From contig NZ_RZUF01000017.1 in NCBI RefSeq assembly GCF_004005375.1, positions 62,001-126,000 of the forward strand: a stretch of DNA of 64,000 bases, given 5' to 3'. Numbering within the stretch: the stretch's first letter is position 1; every line of letters starts with the position of its first letter. The notes under the pieces were generated by a model that saw only the letters and a program-made list of their open reading frames with translations, ran no database searches and was not told the DNA's origin. The translations under genes and the position numbers were made by a program. This DNA is from Rheinheimera sediminis. Lineage in GTDB: Bacteria; Pseudomonadota; Gammaproteobacteria; Enterobacterales; Alteromonadaceae. This document shows positions 38,173 to 47,536 of this stretch, in pieces.

Positions 38173-40047
38173 ATGATTAAAAAACGCCAATCCATTCAGG
38201 ACCCAGCAGCCGAGAGTCAGTTGTTTAATCAACGGGCGTTGTTTGGTTATGCAGTGGTGTTGATTTGTTTTTTTGTGGTGGTATTTAACCAGTACAAGTT
38301 ACAAGTGGTGATGCATGATCATTATGTAACCCGTGCTGATGGCAACAGAATCAAACTGATCCCGCAACCGCCAAACCGAGGTTTGATTTATGATCGTAAC
38401 GGTATTTTATTAGCAGAAAATCGTCCTATTCACTCGGTAGAATTGATCCCTGAGCAGGTAAAAGACATCTCTCAAACGCTAATGGAAATAGCAAAGCTGA
38501 TTGAAATTACGCCGGAGCGCCAGCAAGAATTTTTAAAAGAAGTGAAATACCACAGACGTTTTGTCAGCATAGCGGTCAAAGAGCATCTGACAGAACAGGA
38601 AGTGGCTATCATAGCGGTGAATCAACACAGATTGCCTGGTGTCACTTTGGAAGCCCGCTTAACCCGTCACTATCCTTATGGTGAACTCTTTACCCATGCT
38701 ATAGGTTATATCGGCAAAATTAACGCCAAAGAGCTGGATAAACTCGAAGAAGAAGGCGTTACAGCAAACTACGCTGCCAGCCGCGATATAGGAAAAATTG
38801 GTCTTGAACGTTATTACGAAAGCCAGCTGCATGGTCAGGTGGGTTTTCAGCAGGTGGAAGTAAATAACAGAGGCAGGGTGATACGAATCCTTGACTCCAA
38901 ACCTGCTACTTCTGGTGATGATTTAATTCTATCTATTGATATGCATCTGCAGAAAAAAGCCAAAGAGCTGCTGGGTGAGAATCGCGGAGCCATAGTAGCA
39001 ATGGACCCACGCGATGGTGCGGTACTCGCTTTTTATAGCAACCCAAGCTACGACCCGAATTTGTTTGTACATGGTATCAGCGGAAAAAACTACCGTGAGT
39101 TACTGAATTCTCCCGATCGCCCTTTAGTGAACCGAGTCACGCAAGGGGTTTATCCGCCTGCATCCACTATTAAACCTCACATGGCCATATTAGGTTTAGA
39201 ACATGGCACAGTGACGGAACAAACCCGGATCCCCGATCCTGGTTTTTATAAGCTGCCGAACTACAGCAGGCCCTACCGTGACCACGTAAAATGGGGCCAT
39301 GGCTGGGTTGATGTCTATACAGCAATCACCAAAAGCTGCGACACTTATTTTTATGACTTAGCCGTAAAACTTGGCATAGACAGAATTTCTGACTATATGA
39401 AAAAATTTGGTTTTGGTTCACGTACCGGCATAGATGTAATGGAGGAAAGTGCGGGCCTGATGCCATCAAAAGAATGGAAAAGAGCTCGACACAAACAAAA
39501 TTGGTTTCCGGGCGATACAGTGTCTTTGGGTATAGGTCAAAGTTACTGGAGCACTACCCCAATGCAGCTGGCTTTATCTACCGCAATTCTGCTGAACGAT
39601 GGTTTAAAACCTACGCCGCATATGGGCCGCTACTTCCGCAATCAAAGTAAAGATACCAGTCTTATTGCTCCCTTGGAACGCGTGATAGAGGTAAAGAATC
39701 CGAAGAACTGGCAAATATCCAAAGAAGCGATGCGCCAAACGCTTATGGAACAAGGTGGCACTGGTTTTAATGCATTTAAAGGCATTAGTTACAGCGCCGG
39801 AGGTAAAACCGGTACTGCCCAGGTGATTAATATGGCAGCCAATCAAAAGTATGATGCCAATGCAATTAAAGAAATCCACCGCGACAATGCGATGTTTATT
39901 GGCTACGCCCCTGCAGAGAATCCAAGCATTTCTTTAACTGTGACTGTTGAGAACGCTGGTGGTGGCGGTTCAAACGCTGCGCCAATAGCTCGTAAAATGA
40001 TGGATTATTACTTCACACGTCAAAGCGCGGCAGGAGCTCAGCCATGA
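38173..40047 (+). CDS. mrdA: Penicillin-binding protein 2 (elongasome transpeptidase)
   Basis: 624 aa. One N-terminal membrane helix (AVVLICFFVVVFNQYKLQ), dimerisation domain with NRGLIYDRNGILLAENRP, and transpeptidase domain with SxxK in YPPASTIKPHMA (about 330), the SCD triad in ITKSCDTYFYDLA and KTG in SAGGKTGTAQV. Cross-links peptidoglycan during rod elongation with RodA. A 151-base gap after rlmH may hold a promoter. A small coupled ORF follows. Confidence 0.97.
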   Translation: MIKKRQSIQDPAAESQLFNQRALFGYAVVLICFFVVVFNQYKLQVVMHDHYVTRADGNRIKLIPQPPNRGLIYDRNGILLAENRPIHSVELIPEQVKDISQTLMEIAKLIEITPERQQEFLKEVKYHRRFVSIAVKEHLTEQEVAIIAVNQHRLPGVTLEARLTRHYPYGELFTHAIGYIGKINAKELDKLEEEGVTANYAASRDIGKIGLERYYESQLHGQVGFQQVEVNNRGRVIRILDSKPATSGDDLILSIDMHLQKKAKELLGENRGAIVAMDPRDGAVLAFYSNPSYDPNLFVHGISGKNYRELLNSPDRPLVNRVTQGVYPPASTIKPHMAILGLEHGTVTEQTRIPDPGFYKLPNYSRPYRDHVKWGHGWVDVYTAITKSCDTYFYDLAVKLGIDRISDYMKKFGFGSRTGIDVMEESAGLMPSKEWKRARHKQNWFPGDTVSLGIGQSYWSTTPMQLALSTAILLNDGLKPTPHMGRYFRNQSKDTSLIAPLERVIEVKNPKNWQISKEAMRQTLMEQGGTGFNAFKGISYSAGGKTGTAQVINMAANQKYDANAIKEIHRDNAMFIGYAPAENPSISLTVTVENAGGGGSNAAPIARKMMDYYFTRQSAAGAQP

Positions 40048-40148
40048 CCTTGCCTAAACCTGAGCGCAGCAAAGAAATCTGGTTCACGCTGCAATATCGT
40101 AAAACACCACCCACTCTGGCTGGATCCAGCTCAGGAGAACCGCAATGA
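40044..40148 (+). CDS. 34-aa small ORF coupled between mrdA and mrdB
   Basis: A short reading frame (begins MTLPKPERSKEIWFTLQYRK) fills the gap between mrdA and mrdB. Its ATG overlaps the mrdA stop (ATGA) and its stop overlaps the mrdB start (ATGA). It has AGGAG at 40032-40036, seven bases from its start, just as mrdB has AGGAG at 40133-40137. The peptide is hydrophilic with a basic centre and Ser/Gly/Pro-rich end; no membrane helix. It could be a real elongasome microprotein or only a coupling leader. Conservation was not tested. Confidence 0.5.
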   Translation: MTLPKPERSKEIWFTLQYRKTPPTLAGSSSGEPQ

Positions 40149-41260
40149 ACCTGCTAAAAGATCCTAATCATAAAGGGCTACTAGCAAAGTTACACTTGGA
40201 CGGTCCGTTATTGGCGGGTTTAATACTGTTATGTGTTACAGGGTTATTTGTACTCTACAGCGCCAGTGGCCAACACTGGGATATGATGGCTGCACATAGT
40301 ACCAGATTGGTTTTTGCTTTCGGTGCCATGCTATTTTTAGCTCAGGTAAAACCTCAAACCTTTCATTTTTGGGCCGTCCCTTTATTTTTAGCCGGAACAG
40401 CCATGTTGGTGATGGTGCTGGCTTTTGGCCATGTAGGTAAAGGTGCACAGCGTTGGCTGGATTTAGGCTTTATGAAGTTTCAGCCCTCTGAAGTCATGAA
40501 ACTGGCGGTACCTATGGCCGTCGCCTGGTATGTATCCTCTCACCCTTTACCGTTGAAATTCCGGCACTTGATTGTCGGTTTTATTATGTGTGCTATTCCC
40601 ACTGTACTCATTCAGCAACAGCCCGATTTAGGCACATCCATTTTGATTTTTGTAGCTGGCGTTTTCGTACTGTTTTTAGGCGGTATGAGCTGGAGAATAA
40701 TCACCGCAATAGCCTTGATCATTCCAGTCGCCTCTTACACTATGTGGCTTTTTGTAATGCACGATTATCAAAAACGCCGTGTGCTGACCTTTTTAAACCC
40801 GGAAAGCGATCCTTTAGGTTCTGGCTATCATATTATTCAGTCAAAAATAGCCATAGGCTCAGGTGGTTTTGAAGGCAAAGGCTGGATGCATGGTACTCAA
40901 TCACAATTGGAGTTTTTGCCTGAGCGCCATACAGACTTTATATTTTCTGTGTTCAGCGAAGAGTTGGGCATGATAGGTGTGCTATTTCTGTTAGCCTTGT
41001 ATGCCTTTATCATTGCGCGTGGCTTGATTATCGCCAGTCGTGCTCAGGACAATTTCAGTAAACTATTAGCAGGCAGTATTACACTGACATTTTTTGTCTA
41101 TGTTTTTGTCAATATTGGTATGGTATCCGGATTGTTGCCTGTGGTGGGTGTGCCATTGCCTTTGGTTAGCTACGGCGGGACATCTATGGTTACTCTGATG
41201 GCAGGTTTTGGTATCCTAATGTCTGTCAGCACTCACAAACGACTATTAGCCCAGCAGTAG
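40145..41260 (+). CDS. mrdB: Rod-shape glycosyltransferase RodA
   Basis: 371 aa SEDS-family polytopic membrane protein with about ten helices. Conserved segments: GAQRWLDLGFMKFQPSEVMKLA, IQQQPDLGTS (catalytic Asp loop), GTQSQLEFLPERHTDFIFSVFSEELGMIG and GVPLPLVSYGGTSMV. Polymerises glycan strands with PBP2. A good ribosome site AGGAG precedes the ATG. Confidence 0.97.
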   Translation: MNLLKDPNHKGLLAKLHLDGPLLAGLILLCVTGLFVLYSASGQHWDMMAAHSTRLVFAFGAMLFLAQVKPQTFHFWAVPLFLAGTAMLVMVLAFGHVGKGAQRWLDLGFMKFQPSEVMKLAVPMAVAWYVSSHPLPLKFRHLIVGFIMCAIPTVLIQQQPDLGTSILIFVAGVFVLFLGGMSWRIITAIALIIPVASYTMWLFVMHDYQKRRVLTFLNPESDPLGSGYHIIQSKIAIGSGGFEGKGWMHGTQSQLEFLPERHTDFIFSVFSEELGMIGVLFLLALYAFIIARGLIIASRAQDNFSKLLAGSITLTFFVYVFVNIGMVSGLLPVVGVPLPLVSYGGTSMVTLMAGFGILMSVSTHKRLLAQQ

Positions 41261-41274
41261 AAGATGCAAAAAGA

Positions 41275-42270
41275 ATGATAAAAAAACTAAGCGCGTTATG
41301 TTGTACTTTGATACTGGCTTCCTGTTCACAAACGCCGGCACCAAAATCCGCTCAAACTAAACCAGCAGCAACCTGGGAAGAACCAAACAAAGGTCGTTAT
41401 TCGCAAGCCACCGACAGCCATCCTGATCGTTTACCTACCTTACTGGAGATGACGGATCCTGAACCCAAAGCAGAAGCGCTCAGCCGTGGTGGTAATAAAC
41501 CCTATAATATTTATGGAATAGATTATTCGCCCCGCACCGATCTGATGGATTACAAAGAGACAGGCATAGCCTCTTGGTATGGTCATAAATTTCATGGTCA
41601 TCTAACCTCCAACGGTGAAGTTTATAATGTATTTGCCATGACAGCAGCGCACAAAACACTGCCTTTACCTTCTTATGTTCGGGTGACCAATCTGGACAAT
41701 GGCAAGTCAGCCATAGTAAGGGTGAATGACCGGGGCCCTTTTCATCAGGACAGAGTGATCGACTTGTCTTATTCCGCTGCTTATAAAATTGGCATGATGG
41801 GCAAAGGCACTGCCAGAGTTCAGGTAGAGCTTTTAGCCTCTCCAGCCATGATCAATCAGGAAAGCTACGCCATGGGATTAGGCACTAAACGCAATCAGTT
41901 TGAAGAAACGACAATAGCCTCTAATCCGGCAGGTCCAAGACCAGGCAGCGTGACCTCCCCCAGTGAGGTTTCTGCACCGGTAAGACCCACTCTCGCTGCA
42001 TCCACACAGGCGCCGGTAAGTGCAGGTTCCAAAGTGACAGGATGTTTTATCCAACTGGTCGCCAGCAGTAATAAAGACAAACTGCAACAGTTAGGTATGG
42101 ATTTACAGCAACAATGGTCTATAACCACACAAATTAACGAAGGCAATGGAATTTTCCGCTTATTAGCGGGTCCAATGCCCTCAGCAGCCGAAGCCAACAG
42201 CTGGCTGGAACGTTTTAAAAATGCTGATTATCCATCAGCTTATATTACAGATAGAAAAAGCTGTGGTTAG
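41275..42270 (+). CDS. rlpA: RlpA septal-ring lytic transglycosylase lipoprotein
   Basis: 331 aa. Lipobox ILASC, a double-psi beta-barrel (GIASWYGHKFHGHLTSNGE ... RVNDRGPFHQDRVIDLSYSAA, about 100-190), a low-complexity linker and a C-terminal SPOR domain (CFIQLVASSNKDKLQQL). By family it cleaves denuded glycan strands at the septum or affects cell shape. Fifteen bases after mrdB. Confidence 0.93.
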   Translation: MIKKLSALCCTLILASCSQTPAPKSAQTKPAATWEEPNKGRYSQATDSHPDRLPTLLEMTDPEPKAEALSRGGNKPYNIYGIDYSPRTDLMDYKETGIASWYGHKFHGHLTSNGEVYNVFAMTAAHKTLPLPSYVRVTNLDNGKSAIVRVNDRGPFHQDRVIDLSYSAAYKIGMMGKGTARVQVELLASPAMINQESYAMGLGTKRNQFEETTIASNPAGPRPGSVTSPSEVSAPVRPTLAASTQAPVSAGSKVTGCFIQLVASSNKDKLQQLGMDLQQQWSITTQINEGNGIFRLLAGPMPSAAEANSWLERFKNADYPSAYITDRKSCG

Positions 42271-42327
42271 CACCACAGTCAATTTCGTTTAAGAATTAAC
42301 GCAGCTTAACAACATAAGAAAGGTCTC

Positions 42328-43500
42328 ATGAATACGTACTCCAGAATTTTTATTGCTTGCTCCTTTGGTGTTGCCAGTTTTTTAGCAGCCGGACAAACAG
42401 CCCCTCTTACCGCGTCGCAAATGACTCCACAACCTCCTGAAGTAAACGCTAGAGGTTTTATCCTGATGGACTACCACACTGGTGCTGTGCTGGCAGAAGG
42501 CAATGCAGATCAATTGTTAGCACCAGCCAGCCTGACCAAAATGATGACTAGTTACATTATCGGTACGGAAATTAAAAATGGCACCATCAAACCTTCTGAT
42601 CCCGTTACTATTACCGAAAATGCCTGGGCGAAACAGTATTCAGACTCGTCCAAAATGTTTATTGAAGTAGGCGAAACCATCAGCGTTGAAGAGTTAAACC
42701 GCGGTATTATTGTGCAATCCGGTAACGACGCATGCGTAGCTATGGCAGAACATATCGCAGGCACTGAGGGCGCTTTTGTTGAGTTAATGAATGCTCATGC
42801 GGTGCGCTTAGGCATGGACAATAGTAACTTCACCAATAGCCATGGTTTACCAGACGAAAATCAACGCACTACAGCCAGAGATATGGCGAAGTTATCTGTT
42901 GCACTGATCCGTGACACTCCTGAAGAATACAAAATTTATGCTGAAAAAGAGTATGTGTTTAACGGTATTAAACAATACAACCGTAACGGTTTGTTGTGGG
43001 ATAAGAGCCTGAACGTAGACGGTATCAAAACCGGCCACACATCAGAAGCAGGGTATAGCTTGGTCACTTCGGCGACCAAAGATGATATGCGGTTGATTTC
43101 AGTGGTGATGGGCACAGAAAGTGCCAAAATCCGTGAAGCTGAAAACAAAAAGTTACTCACCTATGGTTTTCGCTTTTTCGAAACATTTTCTCCTTACAAA
43201 GCCGGTGAGAAGTTTGCTGAACAACGTGTATGGCAAGGTACTAAAGAAACAATCACTTTAGGTGTTCTTTCTGAAACCCCTATTACCTTGCAACGAAATC
43301 AGCGTAAAGATTTAAAAGCTGACTTTAAGTTGAATCAGGAACTAGTGGCCCCCATATCGAAAGGCCAAGTCTTGGGTACTGTTTATCTGAAGTTAGGTGA
43401 TAAAGATATCGCCGAATTTCCTTTAGTGGCGCTGGAAGATATAGAGCAAGCAGGTTTATTCAGCCGCTTAGTGGATATGGTAAAAATGCGTTTTCAGTAA
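42328..43500 (+). CDS. dacA: D-alanyl-D-alanine carboxypeptidase (PBP5/6)
   Basis: 390 aa. Signal peptide, then SxxK in APASLTKMMTSYI, SGN in VQSGNDACVAMAEH and KTG in DGIKTGHTSEAGYS; a beta-rich C-terminal domain and terminal amphipathic helix (FSRLVDMVKMRF) for membrane attachment. Trims pentapeptides in peptidoglycan. End of the mrd group, followed by an ERIC-like repeat and a terminator. Confidence 0.96.
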   Translation: MNTYSRIFIACSFGVASFLAAGQTAPLTASQMTPQPPEVNARGFILMDYHTGAVLAEGNADQLLAPASLTKMMTSYIIGTEIKNGTIKPSDPVTITENAWAKQYSDSSKMFIEVGETISVEELNRGIIVQSGNDACVAMAEHIAGTEGAFVELMNAHAVRLGMDNSNFTNSHGLPDENQRTTARDMAKLSVALIRDTPEEYKIYAEKEYVFNGIKQYNRNGLLWDKSLNVDGIKTGHTSEAGYSLVTSATKDDMRLISVVMGTESAKIREAENKKLLTYGFRFFETFSPYKAGEKFAEQRVWQGTKETITLGVLSETPITLQRNQRKDLKADFKLNQELVAPISKGQVLGTVYLKLGDKDIAEFPLVALEDIEQAGLFSRLVDMVKMRFQ

Positions 43501-43622
43501 TACCCTTCGTACTTGAAGCTGCAGCTTTATTGATCGCATGCTCCAGCCCCAGTGACACAGGATTCTATGCTGCTGGGGGTCTAGCTGTTGTCGTCTATCT
43601 GCAACTCCAATGACTTTGGGTC
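43501..43622 (-). repeat. ERIC-like intergenic repeat, copy C (inverted)
   Basis: Reverse orientation relative to copies A and B. On the plus strand: CTTCGTACTTGAAGCTGCAG, then CTCCAGCCCCAGTGACACAG, a divergent core and CTGCAACTCCAATGACTTTG. The conserved outer parts are clear, the central palindrome is partly eroded. It begins one base after the dacA stop. Confidence 0.75.
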
Positions 43623-43650
43623 TGGAAACAACATAGCCAAAGATAAAAAC

Positions 43651-43676
43651 AGTCCCGGCAAGTCCGGGACTTTTTG
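43651..43676 (+). terminator. Rho-independent terminator of the mrd-dacA group
   Basis: AGTCCCGG - caagt - CCGGGACT followed by TTTTGTT and preceded by AAAA: an eight-base-pair GC-rich stem with a T tract, just upstream of ybeD. Likely ends transcription from dacA; ybeD needs its own promoter downstream. Confidence 0.88.
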
Positions 43677-43717
43677 TTAAAATAGAGAAAGATTATTTTT
43701 TTTGCGAGCAGAACATC

Positions 43718-43999
43718 ATGACAATTGAAGTAAAAGACACCCGCTTTGATGAATTTTTAGAGTTTCCATGCTCGGTAAATTTTAAAGTGCTGGGCGTCGC
43801 TGTGCCTGAACTGGTAGACCATATAGTGGTTGTACTGCAACAGCATGCCAAAGCAGACGACTATAACCCTCAAATTCGCCCTAGCAGCAAAGGTAGTTAT
43901 CATTCTGTATCTGTGTCTGTCACAGTCACCAGCAAAGAACATATGGAACTACTGTACACAGAACTTGGCCGTTTAGAGCTGGTTCGGTATGTCATCTGA
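43718..43999 (+). CDS. ybeD: YbeD (DUF493) regulatory-fold protein
   Basis: 93 aa with ACT-like fold; [20 protein letters not shown] near the start and [23 protein letters not shown] later are diagnostic. Conserved between dacA and lipB in gammaproteobacteria. Biochemical role unknown. AGAACATC-type weak ribosome site. Confidence 0.92.
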   Translation: MTIEVKDTRFDEFLEFPCSVNFKVLGVAVPELVDHIVVVLQQHAKADDYNPQIRPSSKGSYHSVSVSVTVTSKEHMELLYTELGRLELVRYVI

Positions 44000-44037
44000 C
44001 GAGTGGTGCTGCCCTTTTTAGCAGAAGAGTAGGTATA

Positions 44038-44724
44038 ATGCCGGCACTTTCAACTGAACCGGAGTTCGTTGTGGTTGATTCTCAAGGCTTAGTGATACGG
44101 GATTTAGGGCGTCAGCCTTATGTCGAGGTATGGCAGGCCATGCAAAAATACACAGATGAGCGGACAGAACAAAGTCCGGACCAGCTGTGGTTTGTTGAAC
44201 ATGATCCAGTCTTTACTCAGGGTCAGGCTGGTAAAGCAGAACACCTGCTGATGCCTGGTGATATTCCTGTGGTACAGGTTGACAGAGGCGGTCAGGTGAC
44301 ATATCACGGCCCTGGCCAGTTGGTAGCCTATGTATTACTGGATATCAAAAGACGTAAGCTGGGTGTGCGTGAATTGGTAACTCTGATTGAACAAGTGATT
44401 ATTCAGGCTTTGGCTCCTTATGGCATTCTAGCTTACGCCAAAGCTGATGCACCTGGTGTGTATGTACAAGAACAAAAAGTTGCTTCGCTAGGATTGCGGG
44501 TGAGGAAAGGCTGTACCTTTCATGGTTTGGCTTTAAATGTAAATATGGATTTGTCACCTTTTTCCAGGATTAATCCATGTGGTTATGCCGGCATGCAGAT
44601 GATCCAAACCAAAGATATTGCCGGTCCACAACAGATGGATGAAGCAAAACAGGCGTTACAGTCACAATTTGTTGCTCAACTGGCGGTGAGCCAGATTGAG
44701 CACAAAATAGGGTTAAGTGAGTAA
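44038..44724 (+). CDS. lipB: Octanoyl-ACP:protein octanoyltransferase LipB
   Basis: 228 aa. Motifs [21 protein letters not shown] and [25 protein letters not shown] contain the catalytic Lys; the Cys of the dyad is in INPCGYAGM. Transfers octanoyl from ACP to lipoyl domains, the first step before LipA. Overlaps or abuts lipA. Confidence 0.96.
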   Translation: MPALSTEPEFVVVDSQGLVIRDLGRQPYVEVWQAMQKYTDERTEQSPDQLWFVEHDPVFTQGQAGKAEHLLMPGDIPVVQVDRGGQVTYHGPGQLVAYVLLDIKRRKLGVRELVTLIEQVIIQALAPYGILAYAKADAPGVYVQEQKVASLGLRVRKGCTFHGLALNVNMDLSPFSRINPCGYAGMQMIQTKDIAGPQQMDEAKQALQSQFVAQLAVSQIEHKIGLSE

Positions 44725-44725
44725 T

Positions 44726-45709
44726 ATGACCATCAAAACAGCTCGTATGGAACCAGGCGTCAAGTTACGTGACGCAGAAAAAATGGCCCTGATCCCAGTG
44801 AAAGTATTACCGACAGAACGTGATGAAATGTTGCGTAAGCCGGACTGGTTAAAAATCAAGTTACCACGCAGCACAGATAGGATTGAACAAATCAAAGGCG
44901 CTATGCGTAAGCATGGTTTACATTCAGTCTGTGAAGAAGCATCCTGCCCTAATCTGTCAGAATGTTTTAACCACGGTACTGCCACTTTTATGATTTTAGG
45001 TGCGATTTGCACCAGACGTTGCCCGTTCTGCGATGTGGCTCACGGACGCCCTTTGCCTCCAAATGCGGAAGAGCCGGAAAAACTGGCGCTCACTATCAAA
45101 GATATGGCATTAAAATACGTGGTGATCACCTCGGTAGACCGTGATGATTTACGTGATGGCGGAGCTCAACATTTTGCTGACTGTATCAGCTCTATCCGTC
45201 GTGAAAGCCCGGCTATTAAAATTGAAGTTCTGGTGCCAGATTTCCGCGGCCGTATGGATGCAGCATTGGAGATCCTGACGCAAACTCCACCAGACGTGTT
45301 TAACCACAACCTGGAAACAGCGCCACGTTTATACAAACTCGCCCGTCCTGGTGCTGACTATAAGTGGTCGCTAGAGCTACTGCGTCGCTACAAAGAGGCG
45401 CATCCAGAAGTCTCTACCAAATCAGGCCTGATGGTAGGTTTAGGTGAAACCACAGAAGAAATTATTGAAGTAATGCGCGATCTGCGTGCGCATAACGTCG
45501 ATATGCTGACGGTGGGCCAGTACTTACAGCCAAGTAAACACCATTTACCCGTCAAACGTTATGTTTCGCCGGATGAGTTTGACGATATTAAACGTATTGG
45601 GTTCGAACTTGGTTTTAAGCACGTTGCCGCAGGCCCCTTCGTCAGATCCAGTTATCACGCCGATCGCCAAGCAGCGGGTGAAGAAGTTGTGAATTACAAC
45701 GCTAAATAG
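44726..45709 (+). CDS. lipA: Lipoyl synthase LipA, 3' end rebuilt by transposon DNA
   Basis: About 327 aa from the ATG at 44726 (an in-frame GTG at 44717 overlapping lipB is possible). Auxiliary cluster cysteines in [13 protein letters not shown], radical-SAM cysteines in [13 protein letters not shown] and the conserved C-terminal Ser in FVRSSYHAD. It inserts two sulfurs into octanoylated domains. The last six codons (after GEEV) lie inside the first 20-bp repeat of the transposon end, giving a tail VNYNAK in place of the usual short end. All catalytic residues are retained, so it should work. Confidence 0.94.
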   Translation: MTIKTARMEPGVKLRDAEKMALIPVKVLPTERDEMLRKPDWLKIKLPRSTDRIEQIKGAMRKHGLHSVCEEASCPNLSECFNHGTATFMILGAICTRRCPFCDVAHGRPLPPNAEEPEKLALTIKDMALKYVVITSVDRDDLRDGGAQHFADCISSIRRESPAIKIEVLVPDFRGRMDAALEILTQTPPDVFNHNLETAPRLYKLARPGADYKWSLELLRRYKEAHPEVSTKSGLMVGLGETTEEIIEVMRDLRAHNVDMLTVGQYLQPSKHHLPVKRYVSPDEFDDIKRIGFELGFKHVAAGPFVRSSYHADRQAAGEEVVNYNAK

Positions 45710-45768
45710 TACTGCACAATGCTAATTTGTACTCTACATTGCTCTTTTGTACTGCCCAGCGGCTTTAC
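45689..45768 (+). repeat. Four tandem 20-bp repeats (candidate TnsB-binding sites)
   Basis: Units in exact 20-bp register: GTGAATTACAACGCTAAATA (45689), GTACTGCACAATGCTAATTT (45709), GTACTCTACATTGCTCTTTT (45729) and GTACTGCCCAGCGGCTTTAC (45749). Units 2 and 3 are most alike; 1 and 4 share GT, the ACA/CCA centre and GCT. The first overlaps the lipA stop. Abutting ~20-22 bp TnsB sites are the rule at Tn7 ends. Confidence 0.75.
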
Positions 45769-45784
45769 CAAAGGAGCTGATTAA

Positions 45785-47536
45785 ATGAAGGGGATTCCAG
45801 GGATCAAGGAATTCCCCTCAGATGATCAATATTGGAGGGTTGATTGGTTCGGTGCCATTCAGCCCAACCCAAAAGTAGCTCGTGAACCTGCCCTGCAGGT
45901 CATCATTACCCCCTTTAAAACTCCTGATATAAAAATACTCACGCCAAATAAGCTGGCTTCGGCATCCTCAAGCCTGGTGGATTACAACGAACAAAGAACC
46001 ATCCAGATTGGCACAGGCCAGCTTCCCATGCTTTGCATAGGTTCTATTTGGCGTAACAACGAGTTTCAGCCCCAGTTAGCCGGTCAGGTGACAGAGTTTA
46101 GTTCTCTGGAGATTTCAGAGCGAACTACCCGCACGCTAAACGCCAGCAGCAAAGAGCAGAATCAATACATAATCCCCTTCAGCCACTACCGTTTCGGCAA
46201 AGATGGCTTCTTCAGCAAAATGGTAGCTATAGAGCATGAAGGCGACCCATACGGCATTCTGGTACCTATGGCTGAGCTGGTTCGGTTTTATTATGCGGTG
46301 TCGACCGATCTGGCAGATGTGGTTTTCTCCGGTGATTTAAAACACAATCTGCATTCAGTGCTGAATATGGAACACACTTGGTCTGAACCTGAAGACCACC
46401 GCGAAGTAATAGGCTTACGCCAGCGTTTCTCTGACGAAGACGGCTGGGTGCTGGCAAGAATTATGAATTCACCCGAAGCCTGGGCTGGCGCTACTGCAGT
46501 GCATGACGAAATGCTAAAGAATCGTTTTAATGGCAAACCCAGTCACATAGAAAGCGCCTTTCCATTTAGCGGCCTCACCAATCTGACAGCACGCTGTAAG
46601 CTGATTCCGACCAAAGACCCCAAGATATGGCGTTACCTGGTGTTGTCATTAGTTCGCTGTACAGCTGCTTTCCCCTTTAGGCATCTGACAGTATACCGCG
46701 ACAACGATAATAGAACCGAGGAAGGGAAGGACAAGCCTGATAGCGAAAAGAAGCCAGGCTGGGCTGGCCCAAGGGTTATACAGGGCAACACGGACAAAGA
46801 TTTTCAGAGCCAACAAGCACCCAATAAAAACAGTGCTATGGAAGTGTTTAACCTGCCCACAGACAGATTTGGTGACATAGCTGGTAAAGAACCTGACAAA
46901 CCAACAAAAGAGCAATGTGAGTACAAATCTGTTGCTGTAGCCAAACCACCGGTACCCAGTGATCAGCTCAGCAGCGCCCAAGGTGATGATACCGACTCAA
47001 CAACTGGTTCAGGCCGCCTGAACAGCACCTATGAACGTGCCAAAGCTCTTCCTGCCAGCTTCGATACCTTTATCAAAGCCATTGAGCACCTGAACACATT
47101 TGAAGGCTTTAGCGCCAAGATACGGGAACCGGATGAACTGACCAGATATATTCCGCTTACTAAAACAGAGGGGTGTTGGCAGTGGTCTTATCTCGAATCC
47201 AGAAATATGACTCGTCGCCAAGTCTTAATTGGCGATATTTACTACGAAGGTAACTGGTTCAGTTTGGTAGAGTTTGAGCACAGAGAAAATGATAAATGTC
47301 GCCTTGGTCTTGCATACAAGTCAAATGGCGTTCTTGTATCAAACTACTTAATGAATTCAGCTCTTCTATGTATTGCGGAAAATAAAGGTATATGGAATAA
47401 AGTACAGACGAGCCTATTGGATGGATTACTCATCGACTCGTACAAACATGTATGGCCATCAGCTACTGATTTGGCTAGTTCGCTCTCTGCAAAAATAAAA
47501 GTACTTATCACAAAAGCAAAAGGATTGAACTCGTGA
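45785..47536 (+). CDS. tnsE: TnsE-like transposition protein
   Basis: 583 aa. Two segments resemble Tn7 TnsE by eye: an N-terminal-half motif VPMAELVRFYYAV (about residue 160) and the C-terminal domain (about 435-565), where WFSLVEFEHRENDKCRLG and IWNKVQTSLLDGLLIDSYKH match the spacing of the TnsE C-terminal fold. A Lys/Asp/Gln-rich low-complexity linker separates them. In Tn7, TnsE binds the clamp and replicating DNA and directs insertion into conjugal plasmids. Here the gene sits at the opposite end from tnsABC. AAGGAG precedes the ATG. It could instead be a related accessory factor of other Tn7-like families. Confidence 0.6.
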   Translation: MKGIPGIKEFPSDDQYWRVDWFGAIQPNPKVAREPALQVIITPFKTPDIKILTPNKLASASSSLVDYNEQRTIQIGTGQLPMLCIGSIWRNNEFQPQLAGQVTEFSSLEISERTTRTLNASSKEQNQYIIPFSHYRFGKDGFFSKMVAIEHEGDPYGILVPMAELVRFYYAVSTDLADVVFSGDLKHNLHSVLNMEHTWSEPEDHREVIGLRQRFSDEDGWVLARIMNSPEAWAGATAVHDEMLKNRFNGKPSHIESAFPFSGLTNLTARCKLIPTKDPKIWRYLVLSLVRCTAAFPFRHLTVYRDNDNRTEEGKDKPDSEKKPGWAGPRVIQGNTDKDFQSQQAPNKNSAMEVFNLPTDRFGDIAGKEPDKPTKEQCEYKSVAVAKPPVPSDQLSSAQGDDTDSTTGSGRLNSTYERAKALPASFDTFIKAIEHLNTFEGFSAKIREPDELTRYIPLTKTEGCWQWSYLESRNMTRRQVLIGDIYYEGNWFSLVEFEHRENDKCRLGLAYKSNGVLVSNYLMNSALLCIAENKGIWNKVQTSLLDGLLIDSYKHVWPSATDLASSLSAKIKVLITKAKGLNS

